From positions 1-8,753 of the forward strand of contig DAOUUD010000064.1 of assembly GCA_030668345.1 (NCBI GenBank): a stretch of DNA of 8,753 bases, read 5' to 3'. Source of the DNA: Candidatus Cloacimonadota bacterium. Lineage in GTDB: Bacteria; Cloacimonadota; Cloacimonadia; Cloacimonadales; TCS61. Position numbers and translations under genes: made by a program. Positions 1-7,123 of this stretch are shown here, piece by piece (the stretch's first letter is position 1; every line of letters begins with the position of its first letter). The notes beneath the pieces are model-generated. The model saw only the letters and a program-made list of their open reading frames with translations. It searched no databases and had not been told where the DNA came from.

Positions 1-969
1 CCTGATACAAAATTCCATTTCGAGATTTATCCTGCCCTTCTGGAAGAAGAAGATTTTGTGTTATTAGAAAAATGTCCTGCAGAACTTTTCCAGTTTGAAA
101 TAGGAATTCAATCTACGAACCCGACCACTCTGAAAGCCATCCACCGCCCGAATGATTGGAACAAAACAAAAGAGAAAATACAGAAATTGATCTCAACGGG
201 CAATATCCACATTCATGTAGATCTGATAGCTGGCCTGCCCTACGATGAATTAAATGACATAAAACACTCTTTTAATGAGATATATACTTTGCAGGCAGAT
301 CATTTCCAGCTTGGTTTATTAAAAATTCTGCCGGGAACGGAAATTGCCGAAAAAATAAAGGAATACGGTATTGAATGCTTATCTTATGCACCTTACCAGG
401 TTCTTAAAACAAAGTGGCTTAGTTTTACAGAATTAAATAAACTCCAGCAGGTAGAATCTCTTCTCAATACATTCTATAATTCTGGTAATTTCAAACTAAC
501 CTTGGAAAATCTAAACAAGGAATTCAAATCACCGGTCGAGATGTTTTTCAGTTTAGCAGAATATTTAAATAAGACTGGTAAAGATTTCAGAACTCGTAAC
601 TGGCAAAAAAGCGCAGCTTTGCTTTTGGAATTTATCAGGCAGAACTTGAGTGAAAAACTTGAATTCTACCAAGACTGTTTGCGCTGGGACTGGTGTTACC
701 AGGCAAGTGCGCATCAATATCCTGCTTTTTTGAATTCAAAGAAATTAGCACAGGCAAAGAGAATGGGATTTGAATTCATGAAACAGAGATCACAGCAAGG
801 TTTAATTAATTTCAAGGAATTTAATTTTACTTTTAATGACCTGAAAAAGGCCATTTTTTTTCAATCCTCTTCAATTGAATTCAAAAATAAATTCATGCCC
901 GATGCAGAGATCTGTGTTTTTATACAATTTCAGAATAATAAAAAATATATTAAATTCAATATAAAATAA
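1..969 (+). CDS. B12-binding/radical SAM protein with DUF4080-type C-terminus (5'-truncated by window edge)
   Basis: The reading frame is open from the first base, so the gene starts before the window; 322 residues and a TAA stop are visible. The GTG at position 58 is an internal valine codon, not a start. Visible radical SAM barrel motifs, numbered from the first codon, are HFEIYP (6-11), FEIGIQS (32-38), DLIAGLPYD (74-82) and LGLLKILPGT (104-113). They match the second half of the barrel in B12-binding-domain radical SAM proteins. The CxxxCxxC iron-sulfur motif and any cobalamin domain would lie upstream, outside the window. From about residue 140 the protein resembles the DUF4080 helical tail (aromatic-rich, RWDWCYQ near 223). 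Family members are cytosolic; the substrate is unknown. It is convergent with the next gene and shares a terminator with it, so a functional link to the minus-strand genes is not indicated. Confidence 0.85.
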   Translation, partial: PDTKFHFEIYPALLEEEDFVLLEKCPAELFQFEIGIQSTNPTTLKAIHRPNDWNKTKEKIQKLISTGNIHIHVDLIAGLPYDELNDIKHSFNEIYTLQADHFQLGLLKILPGTEIAEKIKEYGIECLSYAPYQVLKTKWLSFTELNKLQQVESLLNTFYNSGNFKLTLENLNKEFKSPVEMFFSLAEYLNKTGKDFRTRNWQKSAALLLEFIRQNLSEKLEFYQDCLRWDWCYQASAHQYPAFLNSKKLAQAKRMGFEFMKQRSQQGLINFKEFNFTFNDLKKAIFFQSSSIEFKNKFMPDAEICVFIQFQNNKKYIKFNIK

Positions 970-999
970 AAAAGCCACCGAAAATTCGGTGGCTTTTTT
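969..999. terminator. Bidirectional rho-independent terminator between convergent genes
   Basis: GCCACCG (974-980) pairs with CGGTGGC (987-993) around a loop of AAAATT, and the stem can extend by two A-T pairs. Six Ts follow (994-999). On the opposite strand the run of As before the stem becomes a U-tract, so the same hairpin can end the plus-strand radical SAM gene (stop at 967-969) and the minus-strand surface-protein gene (stop at 1022-1024). Confidence 0.9.
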
Positions 1000-1021
1000 A
1001 ATATCTTTATTTGATTCAATT

Positions 1022-3340
1022 TTATTTTGTTAAGATCATCTTCCTGATAAATGATTCTTTTTTAGTTTGTAATTTGTAGAAGTAAATGCCTGATGCAACT
1101 TGCTTACCGGAATTATCTCTGCCATTCCACACAACAGACTTAACGATGTCTGCCGGTACATTACCTTCATATAGAGTTTGTATCTTCTGGCCTTTTGTGT
1201 TATAGATAGTTAAGATAGCATTACTGCTTTCTTCCAGCGCAAACCTGATCTCGGTGGAAGGATTGAACGGATTGGGATAATTCTGCTGCAGGCCATAATC
1301 ATCCGGAGCAGCGGGAGTACCGGAGTTTCCACCACCGGGTGGAATGGTGAGAGAAATAGGACCGAACATTTCGGTTTCTCCACCATTGTCTACACTTTCC
1401 AGCCAGTAATAGTAAGTTGTATTTTCTACTACTCCGTTATGATCTGTATAAACGTAATCGGTAGGTTCGGGTGTTGTTCCCTGACCAGGTATCAAACCAC
1501 CTGCATTTACTAAGATAGTCTGTCCCATATTCTGAGAGGTTCCACGGTAAATATTCCAACCAGTGTTGTTGGTTTCACTCTGAGTTGTCCAATTGAGGGT
1601 TGGGGTACCATTTGTGAATTGTGCAGTAAAACTGGACATAGTTACCGGAAGTGGATGTTCACCACCACTTATAGGGAAAGATCCCGAAACCGTCGCTGCT
1701 GTAGTAATATGAGATGCTTGTTCAATTTGAGCTCCTATAGCATCACTACCGGACGCTGTTGAAGAAACGTCAACTGTAACAAAATAATAATATCCGGGAG
1801 TAGTAGTAATTGTTTCGGACAAACCGCTAAAAGTAAGTGGATCTGCTATATCAATAGAAGAACCGATTTGTGTGTCAGAACCAGAATTAAAAGCATTATC
1901 TGTTGAGTGCCATAATTTCATACCATTTGTTTTTACATCATTAGTACTATAATTGCCAAGTATATCAAATTCGATTGAACTTACCGAAGGCAGCGTCCCT
2001 GTACCATTCCAGTATAACTGAAATCTGAAGAAGGCATTATTATCGCTATTAGGATTAAATGAAGTATCTCCGTAATCTCCACCGGAAGCATAAATTATGG
2101 CATTTGTTGTATAGGTTATATCATTATTTGTATCTGAACTTACAGGACTACCCAGAAAATCCTGGTATTCAATTTTGATATCATACTCTGCTCCATTAAC
2201 TAAGCTGTTACTACCTGAAGTAAGTGTCACTTTTGATAAATCACCATCAAGATCTGAACCATCAAAAGCAATGTGTATATCGGTTCCACTTGCCACACTT
2301 ATAACCGTTAAAACATGAGGTGTAGGATCACTTGAATCTCCTGTAAAAGTAATTTTCACAGTATTATTTGTTGCTAATTCAGGCTGGTCATATACAAAAG
2401 AAAAAGATTGGTCAATAACAGCTAAGTTGACAGGTTCATCCAATGTTGGAGTTTCAGTTAATGTATCATAAACATAACCGGTATTGGAGTCTGAAGCTAA
2501 TGGATTTCCTAATGCATCTTGATATTCGATTGTTACAGTGTAAGCAACATTAGCGGTTAAGCTGTTTCCACCTATAACAGATGCTATTTCAGAAGCTGAG
2601 CTTAAACTTGTGGGATTGATATTAAAGCTGTGAGAACCCTGAGCTTCACTTACGATGGTACATTCATGATCTTCTCCGGAGCGTGTGAATGATAATTTTA
2701 CAGTACCATCATATCCGGCTTCCGGTAAAGAGAATTCAATTCCTGTAGGGTTATCATCATGCTGATTATCAGCAGGATATGTCAAAGTTGGTGTTTCGGT
2801 TGTTGTGTCTGTATAGGTTTTCAAATATTCTTGATGATTACTGTCTAATGTATAGGAATTGGATGCACTTACTGTCGAGTAAGCAATATAACTCATATAT
2901 CGAGTTCCTTGCATTGGATCGCCCATCCAGTCTTCACCCATAAGTCCGAAAAATAATTGGAAAGATTTCGCGGAACTTGGAATAGAACTTGGCATTGTAA
3001 ATCTGAATGTATAAATACTATCTGCTGAATCATAAGACCAATTGGATATAGTAGTAATATTAGCGCCACTTAAATAAGTTCCAGATGTAGGAGTAGAAGC
3101 AGTGTAATAAAAAATTCTTAATTGACCATCTGCAGAAGCACTTCTCCAGATACCTGTAACATTATCAGCAGTATTATGGATTGCTTTCCCCTTTACGTAA
3201 ACAACATCAGAAGCTTTCACTGAATCAACCAAACTGGAAGAAGAACCACTCATTCCTGTTTGGTCTATTTCAGGATCAGCAGCAAATAACATCGATATAG
3301 ATACAAACATAACAAAAAATATAAATACAATTTTCTTCAT
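1022..3340 (-). CDS. Exported multidomain surface protein with FlgD-like/Por-type C-terminal sorting domain
   Basis: 772 residues. A signal peptide (MKK, then a hydrophobic stretch to about residue 20, cleavage near LFA/AD) sends it out of the cytoplasm. An unrecognised N-terminal region (22-165) is followed by two tandem beta-sandwich-like repeats of about 115 residues (182-294 and 296-413). Each repeat opens with ETPTL and closes with an IEYQD.LG.P..SD.N signature. Residues 415-555 form a module with WHSTDNAFNSGSDTQIGSS and FSGLSETI...YYYFVTVDV, a style often seen in large surface proteins of this group. Residues 563-665 look fibronectin III-like (PLPVTMSSFTAQF, LNWTTQSETNNTGWNIYRG). A PPGGGNSGTP linker leads to the C-terminal domain (683-772) with NYPNPFNPSTEIRFAL and SGIYFYKL. 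In relatives such a tail is a FlgD-like Ig domain annotated as a type IX-like sorting signal. No catalytic motif was seen, so a structural or adhesive role is only inferred. ATG was chosen for its AGGAGG site. Confidence 0.85.
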   Translation of the reverse strand: MKKIVFIFFVMFVSISMLFAADPEIDQTGMSGSSSSLVDSVKASDVVYVKGKAIHNTADNVTGIWRSASADGQLRIFYYTASTPTSGTYLSGANITTISNWSYDSADSIYTFRFTMPSSIPSSAKSFQLFFGLMGEDWMGDPMQGTRYMSYIAYSTVSASNSYTLDSNHQEYLKTYTDTTTETPTLTYPADNQHDDNPTGIEFSLPEAGYDGTVKLSFTRSGEDHECTIVSEAQGSHSFNINPTSLSSASEIASVIGGNSLTANVAYTVTIEYQDALGNPLASDSNTGYVYDTLTETPTLDEPVNLAVIDQSFSFVYDQPELATNNTVKITFTGDSSDPTPHVLTVISVASGTDIHIAFDGSDLDGDLSKVTLTSGSNSLVNGAEYDIKIEYQDFLGSPVSSDTNNDITYTTNAIIYASGGDYGDTSFNPNSDNNAFFRFQLYWNGTGTLPSVSSIEFDILGNYSTNDVKTNGMKLWHSTDNAFNSGSDTQIGSSIDIADPLTFSGLSETITTTPGYYYFVTVDVSSTASGSDAIGAQIEQASHITTAATVSGSFPISGGEHPLPVTMSSFTAQFTNGTPTLNWTTQSETNNTGWNIYRGTSQNMGQTILVNAGGLIPGQGTTPEPTDYVYTDHNGVVENTTYYYWLESVDNGGETEMFGPISLTIPPGGGNSGTPAAPDDYGLQQNYPNPFNPSTEIRFALEESSNAILTIYNTKGQKIQTLYEGNVPADIVKSVVWNGRDNSGKQVASGIYFYKLQTKKESFIRKMILTK
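2102..2797 (-). repeat. Tandem pair of about 115-residue Ig-like repeats inside the surface-protein gene
   Basis: Repeat 1 covers 2797-2459 and repeat 2 covers 2455-2102 on the minus strand. Both begin ETPTL and both end with a similar block: TVTIEYQDALGNPLASDSN in the first and DIKIEYQDFLGSPVSSDTN in the second. Each also carries NSL followed by a short loop and a tyrosine just before that block. The DNA has diverged well beyond near-identity, so this is an old domain duplication rather than a recent DNA duplication. Confidence 0.75.
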
Positions 3341-3344
3341 ATAT

Positions 3345-3350
3345 CCTCCT
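3345..3350 (-). promoter_or_regulatory. Shine-Dalgarno AGGAGG for the surface-protein gene
   Basis: Read on the minus strand the sequence is AGGAGG-ATAT-ATG. This is a perfect anti-16S match four bases before the ATG at 3340-3338, and it fixes that start. It is clearly stronger than the sites seen before most genes of the neighbouring operon. Confidence 0.85.
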
Positions 3351-3392
3351 CATTTAAGGATTCATTTTTTTCTGAATTATTTATAAAACAAC

Positions 3393-3420
3393 AATTAATA
3401 ATTCACCATTTAAATGTCAA
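3393..3420 (-). promoter_or_regulatory. Possible promoter for the surface-protein gene (perfect -35, weak -10)
   Basis: On the minus strand TTGACA (3420-3415) matches the sigma-70 -35 consensus exactly. Sixteen bases downstream is TTAATT (3398-3393), a poor -10 match. The position, about 55 bases before the start codon, is sensible. The region is so AT-rich that -10-like strings occur by chance, and promoter consensus in this phylum is not well defined, so this is a candidate only. Confidence 0.25.
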
Positions 3421-3650
3421 ATAAAAAATTATTTAACTAATACTTATAAAGAACTATTTTTATTTTAATATGCAATTATGCATCCAGAATTACAAATTAA
3501 TACTAACAAATTAAGCATCATTTCTGAAAGCACTAATAAACCCACAGATACTGTGATAACTTAATTTAAATATAAACATATGCAAGAATAATTATTCACA
3601 ATTACTGTGACTTTAAAGAGACAAATTTGGGGTACAATGTCACATTTACT

Positions 3651-4688
3651 TTACAAAGAAATAATTATAGATAGCCCCATTTCGTACAGATCATATTCTT
3701 TTTCTGTTTTAACATCAGAATATGGGGAATCGGTTATCCGTTTTTCAAAACGTGTGGTTCCGCTCAATTTCCATTTATCAGAAAGCGGGTATTCCAGAGC
3801 ACCTTTTACCTGCCAGATTGCATCATCTCTACCCAGGTGATATTCATCTCTCACATTTTCAGATTGGAAATAACGTTGTTCAAAGCGAGTGCTGGCAGAG
3901 AAAACTACCGGTGAATTATTTATAAAAAATAATCTGGGAAAAGTGAATTCCAGGTTGAAAATATTCGCTTCGTAAGATGCATCTTTTATTACATCTATCG
4001 CTACCGGATTTTCAAAAGCATCTTCCCCATCTGCTGTTGAAATTTTATAAGAATATCTTGCTTCAATGCTTACTTTCTGAGAAGCTAAATACATTAGTCC
4101 CAATGCATGTTCCAGGTTATCGGTATCGTACTCTGTAAAATATTTATCATAATAAACTTGAGAAAATTCACATTTGTAATTCAAATTCAATTTCGTATGA
4201 ACCTTCCAGGTCAGCTTTCCTGTGTAAACGTTCTTGGTGTAGGTGAAGTCGTGATATGCGTCATCCAGAACGCTCCGGTAGCGGTTCACATAGATATGGG
4301 GATAATAAAAATAACCGAGATAAAGATTTACTTTCCGGCTGAAGAACCGCCTTGTATCTATTCCTATCGCAGCTTCATCTTTCATTTCATTATTAATGTA
4401 TTTATCATATTTAAGAGTGATTTTGGCGATCTGAGTGTGTCCGAAGAATTCAGTATGTTTTATACCGGTCACTGCTTTTGCAGAAATAATCAAGTCATCT
4501 ACTGTATCTATCTTGAATTTTTCAGTATCAAGCTCATTTTTAAAACGGGAGATATCGGTATCGGAAAGTTTGAGGACATTACTGTTGTAAGTGCTTTCTA
4601 TAGTTAAATCTACAAACATGTCCAAAGGTTTTGCCATCAATATTACAGATCCCAAAAAAATGATCAATACAGGTAAGAATATTTTCAT
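3651..4688 (-). CDS. Predicted outer-membrane beta-barrel protein, last gene of the poly-gamma-glutamate operon
   Basis: 345 residues. Residues 1-19 form a signal peptide (MKIF then a hydrophobic core ending ILMA). The mature part is rich in Tyr, Phe and alternating polar/apolar strands, for example KVNLYLGYFYYPHIYVNRY (119-137), KLTWKVHTKLNLNYKCEF (158-175), KVSIEARYSYKI (205-216), PVVFSASTRFEQRYF (260-274) and WKLSGTTRFEKRI (306-318). The protein ends in a strand (YDLYEMGLSIIISL), as expected for a barrel inserted by the BAM machinery. About 12-16 strands would fit the length; I did not recognise a named family. Its ATG overlaps the stop of the preceding gene (ATGA at 4688-4685), so the two are translationally coupled. 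By position it may form the outer-membrane exit or anchor for the polymer made by PgsBC; that role is inference. An unrelated barrel fold or porin remains possible. Confidence 0.75.
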   Translation of the reverse strand: MKIFLPVLIIFLGSVILMAKPLDMFVDLTIESTYNSNVLKLSDTDISRFKNELDTEKFKIDTVDDLIISAKAVTGIKHTEFFGHTQIAKITLKYDKYINNEMKDEAAIGIDTRRFFSRKVNLYLGYFYYPHIYVNRYRSVLDDAYHDFTYTKNVYTGKLTWKVHTKLNLNYKCEFSQVYYDKYFTEYDTDNLEHALGLMYLASQKVSIEARYSYKISTADGEDAFENPVAIDVIKDASYEANIFNLEFTFPRLFFINNSPVVFSASTRFEQRYFQSENVRDEYHLGRDDAIWQVKGALEYPLSDKWKLSGTTRFEKRITDSPYSDVKTEKEYDLYEMGLSIIISL

Positions 4689-5557
4689 TCTTGAATTATC
4701 TCCACAGAGGATTTGTTTATATAAAATCTGAAGATAACATCCCTGCCGGGTTCACAGATAAGTGTAAGCTCATGAGGACCTTCTTCCAGATAAATGATGT
4801 TAATATCTCCGGAAGTTGGAAAATAATTTTCCTCAGGATCAAGTGATGCTTTTTTTGAAATTCCGGCACTCTCGAAGAATTGATTCAGCATTTCTCCTTT
4901 TTCAAAGATCTGAAAGTAGTATTCGCTTTTTCCGGTTGAACCGGCAGGTAATAACACGCGGCTTATTATCTTTAATAGGACGGGTCCATTTAAGTTGAGC
5001 CTGATACTACCCTTCAATGGTTGAAAATATGTATAAGATCTTTCCCCTATAGAAACCATTATTTCATCTCCGTAAGACTGAGGAGAAAATTTAATGTATT
5101 CCATTTTACGGATACCGTTCATCAATTCCTTTGATGTTACACGAATCAGTAATTGTGAAGAAGAAGTATTTTTTATCTGAAAATTACTTTGCTTTGCAGG
5201 AGGTACGAAAACTATTTTATTATAAGCTGATATCCTCTCTCCATGCAATCCTTGCGATATATCGCTCAGTTTAATTTTCTTTTTTATTTCTTTCTTTGTT
5301 CCTGTTGTTTTTAATTGATAAGTATAAGCTGTCTTCTCATCGATCGTTACTCTCGTTAATATTATTAATGTGTCTACATCGATGGTCTTGAACTTCAGCT
5401 TCTCACCAGGTTTTAAGTGTGTATAATTTATAATTTTGTCATCTTCTTTATTGTAAATTTTGAACTTAGCATATTCTTTTTCAAATTGTATCAAGCTGGA
5501 AAAAACCAGATTGGGAACCAAGATGAAGATCAATGGAAACAACAGTTTTATTTTCAT
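4685..5557 (-). CDS. Exported protein of unknown family, probably periplasmic, in the poly-gamma-glutamate operon
   Basis: 290 residues. A signal peptide is clear (MKIK, then a hydrophobic core to about residue 20, cleavage near VFS/SL). There is no lipobox cysteine and no second membrane segment, so a soluble periplasmic protein is likely. The remainder reads as mostly beta strands: a Lys-rich segment (87-97), a middle part with repeated strand patterns (LLIRVTSKEL, GSIRLNLNGPVLLKIISRVLL) and a C-terminal strand cluster (DINIIYLEEGPHELTLICEP, FRFYINKSS). No enzyme motif or family was recognised. It starts four bases after the pgsW stop and overlaps the barrel gene by the ATGA tetranucleotide. 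No good Shine-Dalgarno precedes it, so it probably depends on translation of pgsW. It may bridge the inner-membrane synthase and the outer-membrane barrel; this is inferred from position and export signal only. Confidence 0.75.
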   Translation of the reverse strand: MKIKLLFPLIFILVPNLVFSSLIQFEKEYAKFKIYNKEDDKIINYTHLKPGEKLKFKTIDVDTLIILTRVTIDEKTAYTYQLKTTGTKKEIKKKIKLSDISQGLHGERISAYNKIVFVPPAKQSNFQIKNTSSSQLLIRVTSKELMNGIRKMEYIKFSPQSYGDEIMVSIGERSYTYFQPLKGSIRLNLNGPVLLKIISRVLLPAGSTGKSEYYFQIFEKGEMLNQFFESAGISKKASLDPEENYFPTSGDINIIYLEEGPHELTLICEPGRDVIFRFYINKSSVEIIQE

Positions 5558-5561
5558 GATA

Positions 5562-6668
5562 CTACAGATTGATCTCGTCTTCTTTCAGTTTCAGCTCTTT
5601 ATGGTCGAAGAAAATAACCAAGGCTATCAGGATGATCATTATCACAAGTGCTATGGCAGCGATAGTCATATTGTAACGTTCGTCTTCAAATACGCGTCCG
5701 GTACCGGGTGCGGGTAATGGTTCGGGAGCAATTGGAAGTTCGTAATCTTCGGCAACATCCAGAATATCCAGCAGGTGTATAATGGGCACACCTTTTTCAG
5801 CAAATAGGAACATCGTGCCTTTTACAGGTAGATTTTTCAAATAGAGGAACTTATGAAATCCCGGTGTTACCAGCCTGCCGTTGATCGTGCTTCCCAAACT
5901 GGATAATCCACCCCCGATGTTAACATACAATTTTATATCTTTCTCCCCAGATTCATTTACGAGAATTTCCATTTTCTTCTGGATGTTCTTTTCCAGGCTT
6001 TTTTCGTGAATGAGTTGTACATTATTACGTTTAATTGCTTCTTCTATCAGTTCACGACCGGATCTGCTCAAGCTTCTTCCCAGGTCACGTCCACCACCCA
6101 GAGAAGCTGCTACGCTTTTGTAGGGAAATATTTCTTTTTCATTAAGAAGAGATTCAATATCGAGCCAGGTAAAAGTAGTATCGGTGGCACCGAACATGGA
6201 AGCTCCCACAGAAGAGATCATGATAAGATCGAGATCCAGAACTCTGGCAGCGCTCATTACAGCCAGGTTTATACCAGGAAATGAACCTGTACAGCTCACC
6301 GCTACCTTGTCGCCTTTTTTTACTTTTGCCTGTTTGAACATATCCACCATAACACTTGCGAAATTGGGATTCAAGCTGGTGAGTTTAGCAGTCAGGTTAC
6401 CGCGGTCTGTTGTAATAACAGTATTCTTCTCTCCGATCAGAGCAGTTGAATTGGGATCATTCACCTCATCTATCACCACACCTTGCGCTAAACGGTATTC
6501 TTTAATAATTTTTTCTGCTTTTTGCATTAACACAGCAGCTTCATATTTTTGATTAAAATATCTCTCTTTTACAAATACTCTGCTGTTATCCACCCAGAAA
6601 AAAAGCACGATTGCTATCAAACAGACAGATACTAAACTAAATTTGGATTTTGCACTTGGTATGAACAT
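5562..6668 (-). CDS. pgsW: PgsW-like poly-gamma-glutamate system protein
   Basis: 368 residues with an N-terminal membrane helix (about 9-26), a domain of roughly 300 residues, a Pro-rich stretch (312-322), a second membrane helix (about 333-354) and a short charged tail. Lysines before helix 1 favour an N-inside topology, which puts the large domain outside the cytoplasmic membrane and the tail inside. The domain looks alpha/beta, Rossmann-like, with conserved-looking glycine motifs: SCTGSFPGIN (125-134), ISSVGASMFGAT (151-162), ASLGGGRDLGRSLSRSGRE (188-206) and NIGGGLSSLGS (250-260). I assign it to the poly-gamma-glutamate system family (PgsW) from these motifs, its length and its place directly after pgsC. 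The family's biochemical function is unknown to me. It begins five bases after the pgsC stop, with a weak AGGTG-type ribosome site lying across that stop codon. Confidence 0.8.
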   Translation of the reverse strand: MFIPSAKSKFSLVSVCLIAIVLFFWVDNSRVFVKERYFNQKYEAAVLMQKAEKIIKEYRLAQGVVIDEVNDPNSTALIGEKNTVITTDRGNLTAKLTSLNPNFASVMVDMFKQAKVKKGDKVAVSCTGSFPGINLAVMSAARVLDLDLIMISSVGASMFGATDTTFTWLDIESLLNEKEIFPYKSVAASLGGGRDLGRSLSRSGRELIEEAIKRNNVQLIHEKSLEKNIQKKMEILVNESGEKDIKLYVNIGGGLSSLGSTINGRLVTPGFHKFLYLKNLPVKGTMFLFAEKGVPIIHLLDILDVAEDYELPIAPEPLPAPGTGRVFEDERYNMTIAAIALVIMIILIALVIFFDHKELKLKEDEINL

Positions 6669-6673
6669 AACAC

Positions 6674-7123
6674 CTAACCTATTAACTTTCCACCGAATAT
6701 CAGAACAAGTAAAAAACGCACTACTACAGCAGCTACGATCATGATCGATATTGTTTTGATAATTCCCTGTTTTTCCATGGAATTAGCTATCAATCCCGGA
6801 ATAATAAACCCGATAACATTTACAGAATAATCTGAATGAAAGCCCGTAAACAGACCATAGTATCGGGAAGCCCATCCCAAAATAAATCCCAGCAGTACGG
6901 TAATTACCATTCTGCGGCGTCCATAAATGAACATTACATTTCCCAGTAATTTTACCAGGAAATACACAATGAAACTGATAATGAGAGTAGCCAGGATGGT
7001 CATCGGTTCATGCAGGAACATAGCCACGTAACCAGCCACCACAATTCCTCCGGCAGCAGCACCAAAGGTTTCCAAGAAAAACAAACTTAAAAGCACTCCC
7101 AGCCCAATTGCAACTTCAAACAT
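6674..7123 (-). CDS. pgsC: PgsC/CapC, membrane subunit of poly-gamma-glutamate synthase
   Basis: 149 residues, the same size as Bacillus PgsC. Five to six hydrophobic helices are visible (about 3-18, 22-38, 42-66, 71-89, 102-114 and 121-144). Family hallmarks are the early GxxLSLxFxE pattern (LGVLLSLFFLE), AGGIVVAGYVA (24-34), YGRRR (67-71) and IPGLIANSMEKQG (108-120), all of which align with the Bacillus protein. PgsC is the integral membrane partner that, with PgsB, is needed for polymer synthesis and probably for moving it through the cytoplasmic membrane. Its ATG directly abuts the pgsB stop codon (no spacer), and its ribosome site GAGAGGA lies within the last codons of pgsB. The two subunits are therefore likely made in a coupled, roughly equal ratio. 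Confidence 0.93.
   Translation of the reverse strand: MFEVAIGLGVLLSLFFLETFGAAAGGIVVAGYVAMFLHEPMTILATLIISFIVYFLVKLLGNVMFIYGRRRMVITVLLGFILGWASRYYGLFTGFHSDYSVNVIGFIIPGLIANSMEKQGIIKTISIMIVAAVVVRFLLVLIFGGKLIG

Larger units (their letters stand above)
3341..3650. other. AT-rich intergenic region with three short dyads, no gene
   Basis: No convincing coding sequence is seen in this gap between the end of the minus-strand operon (stop at 3651) and the start of the surface-protein gene (3340). Three short inverted repeats are visible: ATGCA-ATTA-TGCAT (3470-3483), CACAG-ATA-CTGTG (3543-3555) and TCACA-ATTAC-TGTGA (3596-3610). The last two share the direct repeat TACTGTGA, 54 bases apart (3549-3556 and 3603-3610). 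None is a strong GC-rich hairpin with a long T-tract, so no confident terminator for the operon is present here. Read-through into the surface-protein gene remains possible. Confidence 0.5.

Noticed and set aside
58..60. GTG as start of the radical SAM gene
   Set aside because: The frame is open upstream to base 1 and already encodes the conserved HFEIYP strand, so the codon is internal.
3596..3644. CRP-type site or operon terminator formed by TGTGA/TCACA elements
   Set aside because: The arms are either in the wrong orientation (TCACA-N5-TGTGA) or too far apart (TGTGAC at 3606 and GTCACA at 3639). There is no GC-rich stem followed by a long T-tract.
4107..4607. A 166-codon open frame on the plus strand
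   Set aside because: It lies wholly antisense to the predicted barrel gene. Its translation is low-complexity hydrophobic/aromatic with no recognisable motif, and the minus-strand frame fits the operon with an ATGA junction.
6184..6552. Plus-strand open frame opposite pgsW
   Set aside because: It is a shadow of the well-supported pgsW frame, with no family resemblance and no ribosome site of note.
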